DNA of 64,000 bases from Globodera rostochiensis (lineage: Eukaryota > Nematoda > Chromadorea > Rhabditida > Heteroderidae). Each line of letters opens with the position of its first letter. Position 1 is the first letter of the stretch. The stretch is taken from positions 525,109-589,108 of the forward strand of contig JAEVLN010000007.1 of NCBI GenBank assembly GCA_018350325.1, given 5' to 3'. Shown piece after piece: positions 44,896 to 56,600 of this stretch. The translations under genes were made by a program, and so were the position numbers. A model generated the notes under the pieces. The model was not told the DNA's origin. It was given only the letters and a program-made list of their open reading frames with translations, and searched no databases.

Positions 44896-45322
44896 TTTGG
44901 CCGAATGAAAAAAGTACAAGTCTATCATTGAAAGCAAATCTAAAGATTATAATGAGCAAAAATATTGTTTTTAAATCAAATGCTTAGAATGCTTAACAAA
45001 TTTTTTACTAAAAACTCGAGCGTAGAACTCGAATCGGGGTTTCTTTTTTGCGTATGTCGAACCCAGGACCCAAAATTCGAACAATTAGTCGAAAAAAAAT
45101 TTTTTTCAAACAAAAAAACAAAAAAAAAAAATTTTTTTACAGCCCTTAAATTGGGATATTTTTGCCCTTAAATCAAACGTCTCTGTTTCCACCACACGGG
45201 CGTAAACAAAAATTCTTTCCCATTGATTTATTTACTTTCCGTTTATTAATTATATTGCGAAATTTGGCATTTCCGCCATTCAATCGATTTTATTCATTCG
45301 GATAGATTTATATTTTGAAATT
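44896..45322. other. Region between X1 and the next ORF
   Basis: Upstream of X1. Nothing coding is seen; T- and A-runs at 45090-45140. Confidence 0.5.
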
Positions 45323-45631
45323 ATGCTATGCAAATATTTCACAATTTTACTTTCATTGATTTATTATTTCATAACTCTATCCAAAATTGCAATTATTTTA
45401 CCCACAAAACACGGGGACAGCAAAACAGCAAATGCCACGAAAAAAATTACTAAAAGATGGCAAAAAATTTTATGGAAATATTTCATTATTTTTAATTTAA
45501 TTGATGGGAGCCTGGAATGTCGTGTTTATCTCGCCGGATATCCTTTTTCGAGATTTTTATTTAAAAAATCAAAAACAAAGTTTAATTCGTGTTCAGCGCA
45601 CCAAACTTTTTGGATTTTGAAAATTTCATAA
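45323..45631 (+). CDS. Hypothetical secreted protein (102 aa)
   Basis: A real ATG opens MLCKYFTILLSLIYYFITLS, a plausible signal peptide resembling that of the TTL-like gene at 30905 (MLTKYCIILLIF). It continues with KIAIILPTKHGDSKTANATK and a C-terminal part holding cysteines at SLECRVYL and SCSAHQTFW. It is unspliced as read, though it could be a first exon with introns following. No family is recognised. A TATATTTTG box lies just upstream. Modest confidence, because signal-like hydrophobic ORFs arise by chance in T-rich DNA. Confidence 0.35.
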   Translation: MLCKYFTILLSLIYYFITLSKIAIILPTKHGDSKTANATKKITKRWQKILWKYFIIFNLIDGSLECRVYLAGYPFSRFLFKKSKTKFNSCSAHQTFWILKIS

Positions 45632-46762
45632 AATATTATTTGACATTTAAATTCCGCTGATTTTTCTGACTTTTATGACACTAAAAAAAAATTAGGATCA
45701 CTCAACACTGAACAAAGTTATGATTTTGAAACAATCTGTGATTTCATCCACCCAAAAAAATGAAAATTTTTAAAATTTCTGAATTTCCACGAAAAATATT
45801 TTCAAAAAATTTGGAAATAGTGATTTTAATTCTTTAAAATACTTCCCTCATTTAAAAGACAAAATAAATTCATTTTGACGAAATTTGTGAGTAAAAAAAT
45901 TTCGATGACATTCCAAAAGGGGGGAGGACCCTTTGGTTTGGAACTCCAAAATCACTTTTCCGATCATAACTCCATTTTGTGTTAGGCTTTTAATTCAACT
46001 AAAATAATTTAATAGAGCAAAAAATAAGCTATTTATCTAATTAATAAGTTTTTGAAAATTTCTATTCTAAAAATAGTTATGAATTTTTTTGTGAAAATTC
46101 ATGAACCAATTTTGGTGACCAAAAAATGAAATTCTAAAAAATTTCCAAATAACCCACAAAAATATTTTTAAAAAAACTCGATAATTTTTAAGAATTTAAA
46201 AATTGTTTCCACTCTTTCATTTTAAGCTAACATTTCTAAGCAGCTTCAACTTCATATGTCCACTAGAGTTGTGTGGTGGTAAAAATCTTTGCTCTGAACA
46301 ATTGTCTTCGTCGTCGTCGTCGACCATCGTTTTGGCCATTCAGCCCCCCCCCCCTCCCGGTGATCTGATCACACACACTTGGGACTTGGGTATAATAAAT
46401 CACATTTATTTATCACAAAAAAAAAAGAAAATTTTCGGCCACACAACAGATGGCTGCTGGGACTGGTTGTGCAGCAGCAGAAGCAGAAGCAGCAGCTTCA
46501 GGCACCAGATGACAGTGGCCATGGCCAACCAACACAAACCCAAACACGCCATCTGTTTCAGCAAAAAAAAGGAAAAAAAAATTCTTTTAATTTCTCCTCA
46601 AAATGCACCCACCCACCACACCACCAGCAGCACATATTGCACCTTTATTTTTCGTTTTTATTGTGGTATAAAATCACACATTGCCAATTTAACGACTTCA
46701 AGTTTAAATTACTTTAATCTCTTTGAACGCAAAGCTTAGGCGTCTTTGTAGACAATTTTGGG
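45632..46762. other. Gene-free; GC-richer block at 46240-46740
   Basis: AT-rich to about 46240. After that come a GTCGTC run (46307-46322), a poly-C run, CAGCAGCAGAAGCAGAAGCA (46471) and ACCACACCACCAGCAGCAC. These are trinucleotide-like repeats. The long plus frame here begins at a TTG and has no signature. Confidence 0.5.
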
Positions 46763-47472
46763 TGCTACTTATTCTCCTCATGAGCGTTTTTTTGCAGAAA
46801 AATTTGCAAGCCCTCCGGGGATTTTTTTCCCGAAAATGACCCCAATGGGCACTTATTCCTCATGAGCGTTTTTTTGCAGAAAAATTTGCAAGCCCTCCGG
46901 GGATTTTTTTCCCCGAAAATGACCCCAATGGGCACTTATTCCTCATGAGCGTTTTTTGCAGACAAATTTGCAAGCCCTCCGGGGATTTTGTTTCCCGAAA
47001 ATGACCCCAATGGGCACTTATTCCTCATGAGCGTTTTTTTGCAGAAAAATTTGCAAGCCCTCCGGGGATTTTTTTCCCGAAAATGACCCCAATGGGCACT
47101 TATTCCTCATGAGCGTTTTTTTGCAGAAAAATTTGCAAGCCCTCCGGGGATTTTTTTCCCGAAAATGACCCCAATGGGCACTTATTCCTCATGAGCGTTT
47201 TTTTGCAGAAAAATTTGCAAGCCCTCCGGGGATTTTTTTTCCCGAAAATGACCCCAATGGGCACTTATTCCTCATGAGCGTTTTTTTGCAGAAAAATTTG
47301 CAAGCCCTCCGGGGATTTTTTTTCCCGAAAATGACCCCAATGGGCACTTATTCCTCATGAGCGTTTTTTTGCAGAAAAATTTGCAAGCCCTCCGGGGATT
47401 TTTTTTCCCGAAAATGACCCCAATGGGCACTTATTCCTCATGAGCGTTTTTTTGCAGAAAAATTTGCAAGCC
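46763..47472. repeat. 82-bp minisatellite, about 8.7 units
   Basis: The unit holds GGGCACTTATTCCTCATGAG, then CGTTTTTTTGCAGAAAAATT, TGCAAGCCCTCCGGGGATTT and TTTTCCCGAAAATGACCCCA. Units differ mainly in T-run length. The array stops at a poly-C run (47472). Single diverged copies of part of the unit occur at about 21990-22050 and 27995-28065. It lies just upstream of the serpin. Confidence 0.92.
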
Positions 47473-47677
47473 CCCCCCCCCCCTCCTGGGATTGTCAGTT
47501 ACAATCCAAACCTATTATTGAAAAAAAAACATTTTGGTTCTCAACATTTTTTCAAAGCCTAGTATAACCCTTTTAATTTTGATTTATCAACGCGACTAAA
47601 CATATAATCATATGACTTAACCTTTAAACTTGCCAAGTTCGAAATTATGTTTTTTTGAAATTTTTTGGTCCAAAAAA

Positions 47678-50453
47678 ATGCCCCCGACGGACCTCAATGC
47701 ATCAATAGCGAAGGTGCAAAATGAATTTGCACTCAAATTGTTGCGTGAATTTGCGACAACAAACAATTTGTCGGCATGCGTTTCGCCGCCGGCAGTTGCG
47801 GTAACGCTCGCGTTGGCACTTTCGGGTGCCAAAGACAAAACTTCGGAACAACTGAGCCAACTGTTGGCTAAAGGTAACAAAATTTAAGAATATTGAATAT
47901 AATATCATTAATGTTTAAAACACTGTTTAAAAAAATATAAAAATTTATTATTTATAATTTTAATAAAAATATGTTTGATTGTTTTATTCGGAAACGCTCT
48001 AATGCATAAATAACAAAACGAATTTAACTTCGCTCGAAGGAAGCTCGAGATTCCGATCTCGAGCCCAAATTTTTAAACAATTTCTTTTAAATAACAATTT
48101 TCTTACCGGCAGACACAAAAATCTCGAATCTCAACTGTTCCGGCTCGAGATTTTTCGAGACCGAGAATTTTCAAGAATCTCGACTCGAGATCTCGCTCGA
48201 AGTTCAAGTTCGGTCTCTAGTTATAATGGCTAAAAAAAATCTTCCATTTCCCAAGGTCTTAAAAATCTTTTTAAATTTTGCATGTGTTAAGGAACGCCAA
48301 AGTACCGTATCCTACCACATTTTGGCGCACTGTTGAAGCTGCTTGACGGAGGCGGCAAAAAGTTTGCAAAATTCAATGTTGAATCCGTGTGCAAATTATG
48401 TGTAAAGTCGGACATTGGCGTTCTGGACGCATTCAAAGCATCTGTTGATAAATATTTTGGTGCTCATCTTGAATTGGTGGACTTCGGTGAGAATATGAAA
48501 CAAGTGCTGGCCACCACAGCACAGGTCACACAATATTATCATAATTTTCTGCCATTAAATTCGTGGTCAAAAAACTTGGTCATAAAAGTGAGCATTTTAT
48601 GCATTTATGATCCGGAATTTGGGAGTTGAAAAATGGCTAATGCTATTTTGATCACTGAAATTGTCGGACCACACAAATTCAATCTAATTAATGAGTGAAC
48701 AAACAAATAATTAAAACTAATAATGTTTGTAATTTACAAATAAATTAAGAAAAATGCAAATAACTCAAACCGATCTTTTTTATAAAAACTGTAAATTTTT
48801 TAATAAAATACAATTAATTGTATAATTTTTTAAATTTTTTTTGTGCAGATCAATAAAATTGTGCAAGATGCTTCTCATGGTACAATTAAAGAGGTCCTTA
48901 AACCGGAGTTATTCAATGATCAGACTCAGTAAGTTTAATAAATTGTTTTATTTATTTATTTTTTATAATTTATTATTTTAACAATTTTATTGAAAAACAT
49001 TTTTATTTATTTTTAATATTCAATTTTAAGTCTTCTCCTTTTGAGCGCCTTTTATTTCAAAGGCAAATGGGCAGAAAAATTTGATCCAGATTTAACACAG
49101 AAAAAGGCATTTTTTGTTGAGCCAACAGGAACACAAAAAGAGGTAAAAAAAGCAGCGATTATTTAACAAAAATATAATTTTTAGGTTTATATGATGCAGA
49201 AGACGCATTTATTTGATTGTTACGATGATAATAATGTAATTTTTTAATTTATAAAAATAAATAAATTAAAAAATAAGAATTAAATACGCTTCAACTTCAA
49301 GGTCCAAGTGCTAGCATTACCTTGTGACGAAGTTTCGCTGTACGTAACATTGCCAAAAGAACGCTTTGGGCTTTCACATTTTTTGGCCAATTTAACCGTC
49401 GATTCACTCTTTGAAATGGCACAAAAGTGCCAAAAAGTCAAATTGAATGTGAGTTTTTTGTTGCCGATTTTAAAAAAAAATTTTTAAGCTTTATAGGTGG
49501 CACTTCCAAAAATCAAACTCGATCAAACCGTCGAATTAAGCGAACCTCTGAAAAAATTGGGACTCATAAATGTGTTCGAAAATGCAAATTTTCAAGGAAT
49601 TGCGCCTCCTGCATCATTGGCAATCTCAAAAGTGCTTCAAAAATCGGTGCTTGAGGTGAATTTATTTTTCGAAATTTAAAAGTTATAAAATATAAATGTT
49701 TTTATTTATGTTTATTGATTCTAATGAAGTTCAGACTTTTTTTATTATTAAATCAAATTGAAATTTAAATAAATAGTAACCTTTTAATTGGACAATTAAT
49801 TCACTTGCTTAATTCATCAACCAACAATAAAATAATTTAAAAAGTGTTTTTTTATTAATTCTAATGAAAGTTCAGAATTCCCTAATTTTTATTAATATCA
49901 AATTGAAATTTATAATAAATATCAGCATTTTATCATTTTGCTTAATTCAACCCCTTAAAATTTGCAATATTTTTTTAACGGCAGCGCCGAACCTCCCGAA
50001 ATGTGCCATTTTCTGTTCGTTTTCAAAAACTTTAAAAATTTGGTTGCAAATCTGTTAACAAATTAGTCATCAAAATTTTCTCGGCGGCGCCTGGCACCGC
50101 CGACCCCTTTCCCCCCCCCCCCCCCCCACCCCCAGAAGTTTTCAAAAAAAAATTGTTTTACGAGAAATTGAAAATCGGCAAAATTTTTGAAAATTTTCCC
50201 ATCTCTAATACTTTTTATTGACGGTATTTACCCATTTAATTAAGCTTTGCTTTTGGCTATTTTGATAAAACTAATTATTTTATTAATTGTTAAGATTGAT
50301 GAACAAGGTGGCCATGATGATGCAAAGTCGGAGGCCGGACTTATTTCGCCAACCTCGCCTCCGTTGAAGTTTGTGGCCAATCATCCATTTGCCATTTTTG
50401 TTGTTTCACACACTCATCAAACCATTCTTTTGACTGCCATTTACCAAGGATAA
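47678..50453 (+). CDS. Serpin, clade B-like, no signal peptide (378 aa)
   Basis: Eight exons: 47678-47873, 48292-48524, 48849-48928, 49031-49142, 49185-49235, 49302-49448, 49497-49655, 50295-50453. Serpins are conformational protease inhibitors. Landmarks in order: NNLSACVSPPAVAVTLALAL (helix B), FNDQTHLLLLSAFYFKGKW (the 'naiyFkG.W' signature), VALPKIKLDQTVELSEPLKK LGL, and the C-terminal FVANHPFAIFVVSHTHQTIL. Using the donor ACAG|GTCACA for exon 2 gives a continuous serpin alignment; read-through to 48587 would insert 21 residues. With no signal peptide it is probably intracellular. The hinge reads DEQGGHDDAKSEAG instead of small residues, so inhibitory activity is doubtful. Intron 1 holds a CTCGAGATC-palindrome element, intron 7 a dispersed GC repeat. 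Confidence 0.93.
48030..48225. mobile_element. CTCGAGATCTCG-rich palindromic MITE in serpin intron 1
   Basis: GCTCGAGATTCCGATCTCGA and TCGACTCGAGATCTCGCTCG arms surround AT-rich DNA. Related words occur at about 4090, 21850, 22530 and 59070. Exact ends were not fixed. Confidence 0.5.
50060..50130 (-). repeat. Dispersed GC-rich repeat in serpin intron 7
   Basis: AAAATTTTCTCGGCGGCGCC and TGGCACCGCCGACCCC lead into a C run of about 15, the reverse of the G-run form at 21628. Confidence 0.8.
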
Positions 50454-51015
50454 ATTGAAATGTTTTACGCATTTTTTTTAAAATTTAATAACAAATTTAA
50501 AAAAAATAGAAATCTTATTTGGAAAATGTTTCTTTTTTAATTTATTTTTTGGGAAGTCTGGTCTAAATGCATCCAAGTAGAAAAAATGAAATAAATAATT
50601 TAAATTTTTATAAAACTTTAAATAAAAAATTTTGAACAAAGCCTTATCCAAAAGAACATAATTAACAATCGAAATCAAAAGTATAAAAATTTGGAACAAT
50701 AACTTTATTTGTTAAAGAGTTGGTTATTTTTCTTGAAATTAAAAGTAATAAAACAAAATTAAATAATTGTGGAAAATCTGATTCCCCATATATTTTTTGT
50801 CCCGATTATTGATGTTAGCGAATTCATTAAACCCATTTCATATTTATATATAAAATAATAAAAATAAATAGTTTTATATGAAAAACTGGCACAATTTATG
50901 CAATTACATGTGAAAAACAAAGGTGCCGCCTGAACTGACAAAAACTTTTTGAAAAATAAAAAAAGAAATTGAAAATTTAGAGCACAATGCCTCGTTCAGC
51001 AGAATGGCGTCATCA
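50454..51015. other. Serpin 3' region and MQFF tail
   Basis: AT-rich with no ORF. From about 50880 the MQFF 3' flank is recognisable. Confidence 0.5.
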
Positions 51016-52767
51016 TTAGTTTTTGCGTTTCGAATCTGTAATTACAATTGCATCAAATATTTAAAATTTTTTTTATTATACAAAATTTTCACAAAAAAAA
51101 TTTAACACTAATTTGTAAAGTTACGTTTTTAACAACAAATAAATGCAAAATATTTTAGCTCATAAAGAATCCTTTTTGTCGTTAATTTAAGCAAACCAGA
51201 CTATTTGCTGGTTGCATAAAGCGGAAAAGCACAAGTAAATTCCCATAAAGCTATTATGTCCTTTTTATCATTTTAATTAGTTAATTTTCAAAAAATATTG
51301 GTTTTTTCTCTTGACGGAGTTTGTCCAAATTTACTCGATTCAATGATTATTTATTTAGCCAAAACTTACTTCTTCTAGTATAGTAAACATTTGCTTCTTT
51401 GTCGTATTCTTTATAATTATGAATTCATTATTATCTAATTATTGGCTACCATAAGAGAAAAAAAACTAACCCCCAATTTAATTATAAATGCATAAATCAA
51501 AAAAAAAATCAGCAATTTTTGGTATTGCATAAATAAAAAATAATTTAGCTTATAAAGCTATGCCCTTTTTTTGTCCCTTTAATTAGTTAATCATCAAAAA
51601 AATGTTTGGCCTTTACGGAAATTGGCCAATTTTATTCAATTAAATGATTATTTATTTAACCAAAAAAACTCACCTTTTTTCTTTAGGTCTACTTTTTCAA
51701 ATTCTTAAATTACAATTACTTATATATTCTTTGATTATAATTAAATGAGATAATTGAATTTATTAATATAAATTAGCCCAAAAAAAAATACTAACCCGCC
51801 CAAATTTACTCGATTAAAATGATTATTTATATAAGCAAAAAACTTACTAACGGCATTGAAAGAATCACCATTTTGTGCATCGTAATAAGTTATTCTTTCT
51901 TCAATTATAATTACATGAGATAATTTAATTAAACATTAATTACATGAGATAATTTATTAATTCATTATTATGGCCACAATAACAAAAAATCTAACCCCTC
52001 CGAATTTAGATTAAAATTATTATTTTATTTAAGCAAAAAAACTTACGGCTTCTACTGGCATTGAAAGAATCACCATTTTGTGCATCGTGATAAGTTATTC
52101 TTTCTTCAATTATAATTACATGAGATAATTTAATTAAACATTAATTACATGAGATAATTTATTAATTCATTATTATGGCCACAATAACAAAAAATCTAAC
52201 CCCTCCGAATTTAGATTAAAATTATTATTTTATTTAAGCAAAAAAACTTACGGCTTCTACTGGCATTGAAAGAATCACCATTGGCATCGTAATAAATTGA
52301 GTTCTCTTCAATTATAATTACATAAGATAATTTAATTAATTCTTATTATGGCAACAATAAAAAAAATCTAATCCCTCCAAATTTACTCGATTAAAAATCT
52401 AACCCGTCCAAATTTATTCGATTTGAGTATTTATTTAAGCAAAAACTTACGGCTTCTACCGTTCAAAGAACCACTTTTTACATAGCAATTAGTTTTATCT
52501 AAGTTAACTTTAATTAAAATTAAATGGTTTAATTCATTGTTAGGTATATAATATTCGCAACAATAAGAGAAAAATACTAAACCACATTATAAAGCAGCTA
52601 GCTATATTTTTTTTGTCATTTTTTAAAAGTTGGTTATTTATATTTAAATTTAAACAAAACAGACTTTTATCAGTTGACTCGCTTGAGTCTTTCCCAATAC
52701 AACCACCGCCGGAACACAAAGCCACAACCAAAATGAGAAGAACAAAAATTTGGATAAAAAATTGCAT
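51016..52767 (-). CDS. MQFF copy 8: micro-exon gene with tandemly duplicated exons (136 aa)
   Basis: Eight exons (minus): 52665-52767, 52451-52507, 52252-52305, 52047-52103, 51848-51898, 51674-51703, 51370-51408, 51016-51035. All seven introns are phase 1. Internal exons are 57, 54, 57, 51, 30 and 39 nt, each a multiple of three, and total 411 nt to TAA. Signal peptide MQFFIQIFVLLILVVALCSG, then GGCIGKDSSESTDK, INLDKTNCYVKSGSLNGRS, and three near-repeats of the type QRITYYDAQNGDSFNASRS. Charged short exons (KFEKVDLKKK, EYDKEANVYYTRR) and NSKRKN end it. Donors are GTAAGT or GTGAGT except for the first (GTCTGT). Introns 3 and 4 carry a roughly 205-bp direct duplication that copies an exon with its flanks. 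The terminal exon and following TGATGACG match the tail of other MQFF copies. Function is unknown. Confidence 0.72.
51850..52270. repeat. 205-bp tandem duplication carrying one micro-exon
   Basis: Units at about 51853-52058 and 52058-52263 are almost identical, from GGCATTGAAAGAATCACCAT through the intron words ATTACATGAGATAATTTATT and CTAACCCCTCCGAATTTAG. A further diverged unit follows at 52263. Confidence 0.85.
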
Positions 52768-53641
52768 TTTTTTTTCTTAAAATGTTTGTCAATTTTTGTG
52801 GGGGTTCGACCTTTTTAAATTAATAAAATTTATTTGAATATTTAAAACGTACAAAATATATTAATTCGAATTGTTTAATGTGAAAATATCTGCAATTTCA
52901 GCCCTAAATGGGAATATTTCTGCCCTATAGCACATGGCCACGTTTCCTTCCTCACATGACAAGAATAAAAATTTAACCATAGAATCGCCAAAGATTGATT
53001 TTATCTGACAATGCAAAATCAAAAATCCATTAATGTAAATATTATTTTATATTTTAGTGCTTTAAATGTAGTGTAAAAATTGTGTTTTAAAAGGCTGAAA
53101 ATTGGTGAAAAAGGCATTGGTTGATGGCATATGCCGTTTCTGAGGGTCTTAAATACCATTTAGGTCATTTTCGAGTTAAATTACTATTTGTATTTATTTT
53201 GTTGTTAAAGACAACAATAATTTAGTGTTTAATAGTGCCATTTATATATTAACAATTTAAATAATTGATCTAATTGTAATTAAAGAATAGAGGGTCACTT
53301 CAAAAGAACCGTGGAGGCTAAAGATAACGTCATTTTGTTGAAGGCATTGTGTTCGAATTTTTAATTTCTTTTATATTTAAAAAAAAGTTTTTGTCGGCTT
53401 TTTCACATAAATTATTTGTTACATAAATCTGTTGGCTGTTTTTCATAAAATATATTTTATTTTGGGTAAATTGTTAATATTTTTTTTCAGAAATAGGTAT
53501 TTTTAAAATCTATATTATTAATGTTCTAATTTTGGCTAATAATAATGCCGGATTTGTTTCTAGCAAAGTCGTAAAGATCAATCACAACGTCAAAATAATA
53601 AACATTTTTTTGTTGTCGCCCCCTCCCCCCATTGGAAAACA
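52768..53641. other. MQFF upstream flank and inverted tail
   Basis: MQFF flank to about 53060, a MANLS-type promoter block at about 53105-53165 without a peptide ORF, and an inverted MQFF tail (GATAACGTCATTTTG) at about 53320. The 3' region of X2 begins below 53641. Confidence 0.5.
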
Positions 53642-56600
53642 TCATTTGATCATCATTATGCACGTGAGGATGTAAAATGCAGCCGCAATGAACAGGATGG
53701 CCCAGCCGATCATGTGCCCATGGAGCACGGCCATGTACACGGCCAACTTGACGGCATGCCTCCAGTAGACCAGGCCATCCACAATGATCAAGTTGAAGGT
53801 GAACAGAAGCGCGGACGAAATTTGGCCGTCCATGAGCAGACTGTCGTTGCCGATCAGCACCGGTGGTGCATCTGCGGCATGCAACCAATGCAGGCGGAGG
53901 CCCGGTATAGTGGAATCGATAATGTGAGAGTTGAACATTTTGGAATCCTCAATTCCTAAATAAATTTTATTGCAAAATTTAAAATAAAAAAAAAATAAAT
54001 AAAATCTTCAAAAATTTAGGTAATATAAATATAAATAATTAATACCCGGTGGAACTGTAATGGATGCTCCTTGTGCAATTATTTCACGCTTTTTCCTTTT
54101 TGAACTAATTTCTTTAGAACTTTTATTAATTCTTCTATGACTCTAAAATGACAAACTTTACTTCTTTATTTTAAAAATATTTTTAATATTAATTTATACA
54201 CATAAAATTTAAATAATTTTCGATAGTTTTTTACTTTTTGAAATTTTTTGATAATAAATTCAAAGAAAAAATCCTGGAAAACTTGTGCAACATTTCCAAA
54301 CATTTCAACAAATTTTCGGCTTGATTTTATAGATTTACGCATCACATCTGCTGATTTTTTGGATCGTCTTTTAAAATTTGACGAAAATTTCCCACTAATT
54401 TTTGGTAGTTGAATATTTGAGCCTGAATTTGTTCCTTGGGCTTCTGATGGTTTTGGATTTTGTTGATTTCTTTTGAAAGATGGGTTTGGATTTTGTTGAT
54501 TTCTATTAAAATTTGATGAAAATTTCCCACTAATTTTTGGCAGTTGAATATTTGAGCCTGAATTTGTTCCTTGGGCTTCTGATGGTTTTGGATTTTGTTG
54601 ATTTCTTATAAAATTCGACGAAAATTTGCCCGTAATTTTTGATGGTTGAATATTTGGGACTGAATTTGTTCCTTGGGCTTCTGATGGATTTTGTTGATTT
54701 CTTTTAAAATTCGACGAAAATTTGCCCGTAATTTTTGATGGTTGAATATTTGGGACTGAATTTGTTCCTTGGGCTTCTGATGGATTTTGTTGATTTCTTT
54801 TAAAATTTGATGTAAATTTGCCCGTAATTTTTGATGGTTGAATATTTGGGACTGAATTTGTTCCTTGGGCTTCTGATGGTTTTGGATTTTGTTGATTTCT
54901 TTTAAAATTTGATGTAAATTTGCCAGTAATTTTTGGTGGTTGAATATTTGGGACTGAATTTGTTCCTTGGGCTTCTGATGGATTTTGTTGATTTCTTTTA
55001 AAAAAAGATAGTTTTGGATTTTGTTGATTTGTTTTAAAATTTGATGAAAATTTCCCACTAATTTTTGGTAGTTGAATATTTGAGACTGAAGTTCCTTGGG
55101 CTTCAGATGGATTTTGTTGATTTCTTTTAAAATTTGATGAAAATTTCCCACTAATTTTTGGTAGTTGAATATTTGGGAATGAATTTGTTCCTTGGGCTTC
55201 AGATGGATTTTGTTGATTTCTTTTAAAATTTGATGAAAATTTCCCACTAATTTTTGGTAGTTGAATATTTGAGACTGAAGTTCCTTGGGCTTCAGATGGA
55301 TTTTGTTGATTTCTTTTAAAATTTGATGAAAATTTCCCACTAATTTTTGGTTTTTGAATATTTGGGAATGAATTTGTTACTTGGCTTTCTGATAAATTCT
55401 GCATATCTTGCTGAGCTTGTTCAACAATTTTATTCAAAATTACATTGATTCTTTCATTTATTTGTTGATTTTCAGTAAAAATTTGCAGACTCAATTTTGC
55501 CATTTCAGCCGTTTCAATATTCCTTTCTGAATGAAAATGACAAATTTCTTTTTGTTTTTGATTATAAAATAGAATAAATAGTAAAGCATGATTTATTAAC
55601 CTGTTTCCAACACTTTTCTTTTGCCTTTATCATTCCCGTGGAAAGTTGCGTTCAACGAATTAAACAATTTGATCAGCCACACATAAAATGCATCCTTTTA
55701 ATAATTTTAATAATTTAAATAAAATGATTAAAATAAGAATTGCAACTTCAAACGGTGAAATTTGGCCGCCCATTAGTGGGGCTAAGCCCTCATTTATGTC
55801 GTGAATGTTGACATTGTAAAAGCGTTCCAACAAGTTTTGCTGCCGCTTGGCATTGTGTCCAAATTTGTACATCGACCGATTCAATTTTTTGAACAATGAT
55901 TCAACAGCCTTTTCCAATGTGCCCATTTGATCGCGGCGGCTTTGTTTACCCAACAATGAAAAGCGAAAGAGTTGCGCATCAAAGTCGAGCTCGTCAGATG
56001 CCATCATTAAGCATTGGTTTAAGCCGTCCGTTATGTCACAATCCGCTGAACAGTAAAAAAAATTATTCTAATTTTTAAATTAAAGCAATTTTAGAAAATA
56101 TATTCTATCATAAGCCTTGTTTATTATTGAAAGGTACGTACATAATATATTCATTCCAAAATATTTACTTTTTGGTTTTGGGAGGATAACGGATATTAAA
56201 ATCGACTTATCCGTATATATCCGCGGATATCCGGGATAACGGATACGAATTTCGAAAAATGAGACGGATACAAACGAAAACGGATTCAAAAGGCACGGAT
56301 AATCCGGACACGGATTTAAAAAATTGTATCCATGGACATCCCTGATTTTTAGACAATTTTTTTTGCGGAAAAATGTCGAATAAATACTGAAACATGTCAC
56401 AACATATGGGCTATTCAAAAACGTCCGAATATGTTTTGATATGAGCAAAAAATTCGTCCTAATTTTAAAAGTTTTCGGGAAAAGATATTTTTTTAGATCT
56501 TAAAACATATAAACCCATATAAAACCGGGCCCTAGTTATTTTTTTAAAAAAACAAATTTATCAGTATTTCGGTCGTCATCAAATGCTAGTAATTTGAAAA

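Noticed and set aside
46203..46739. 178-codon plus ORF
   Set aside because: It starts at TTG, crosses poly-C and CAG-like repeats, and has no signal or motif.
46763..47472. Possible CRISPR array
   Set aside because: The units are contiguous 82-bp tandem repeats without unique spacers, in a eukaryotic context.
48525..48629. Extended serpin exon 2
   Set aside because: Reading past the ACAG|GTCACA donor adds 21 residues that break the serpin alignment. Splicing there gives the normal length.
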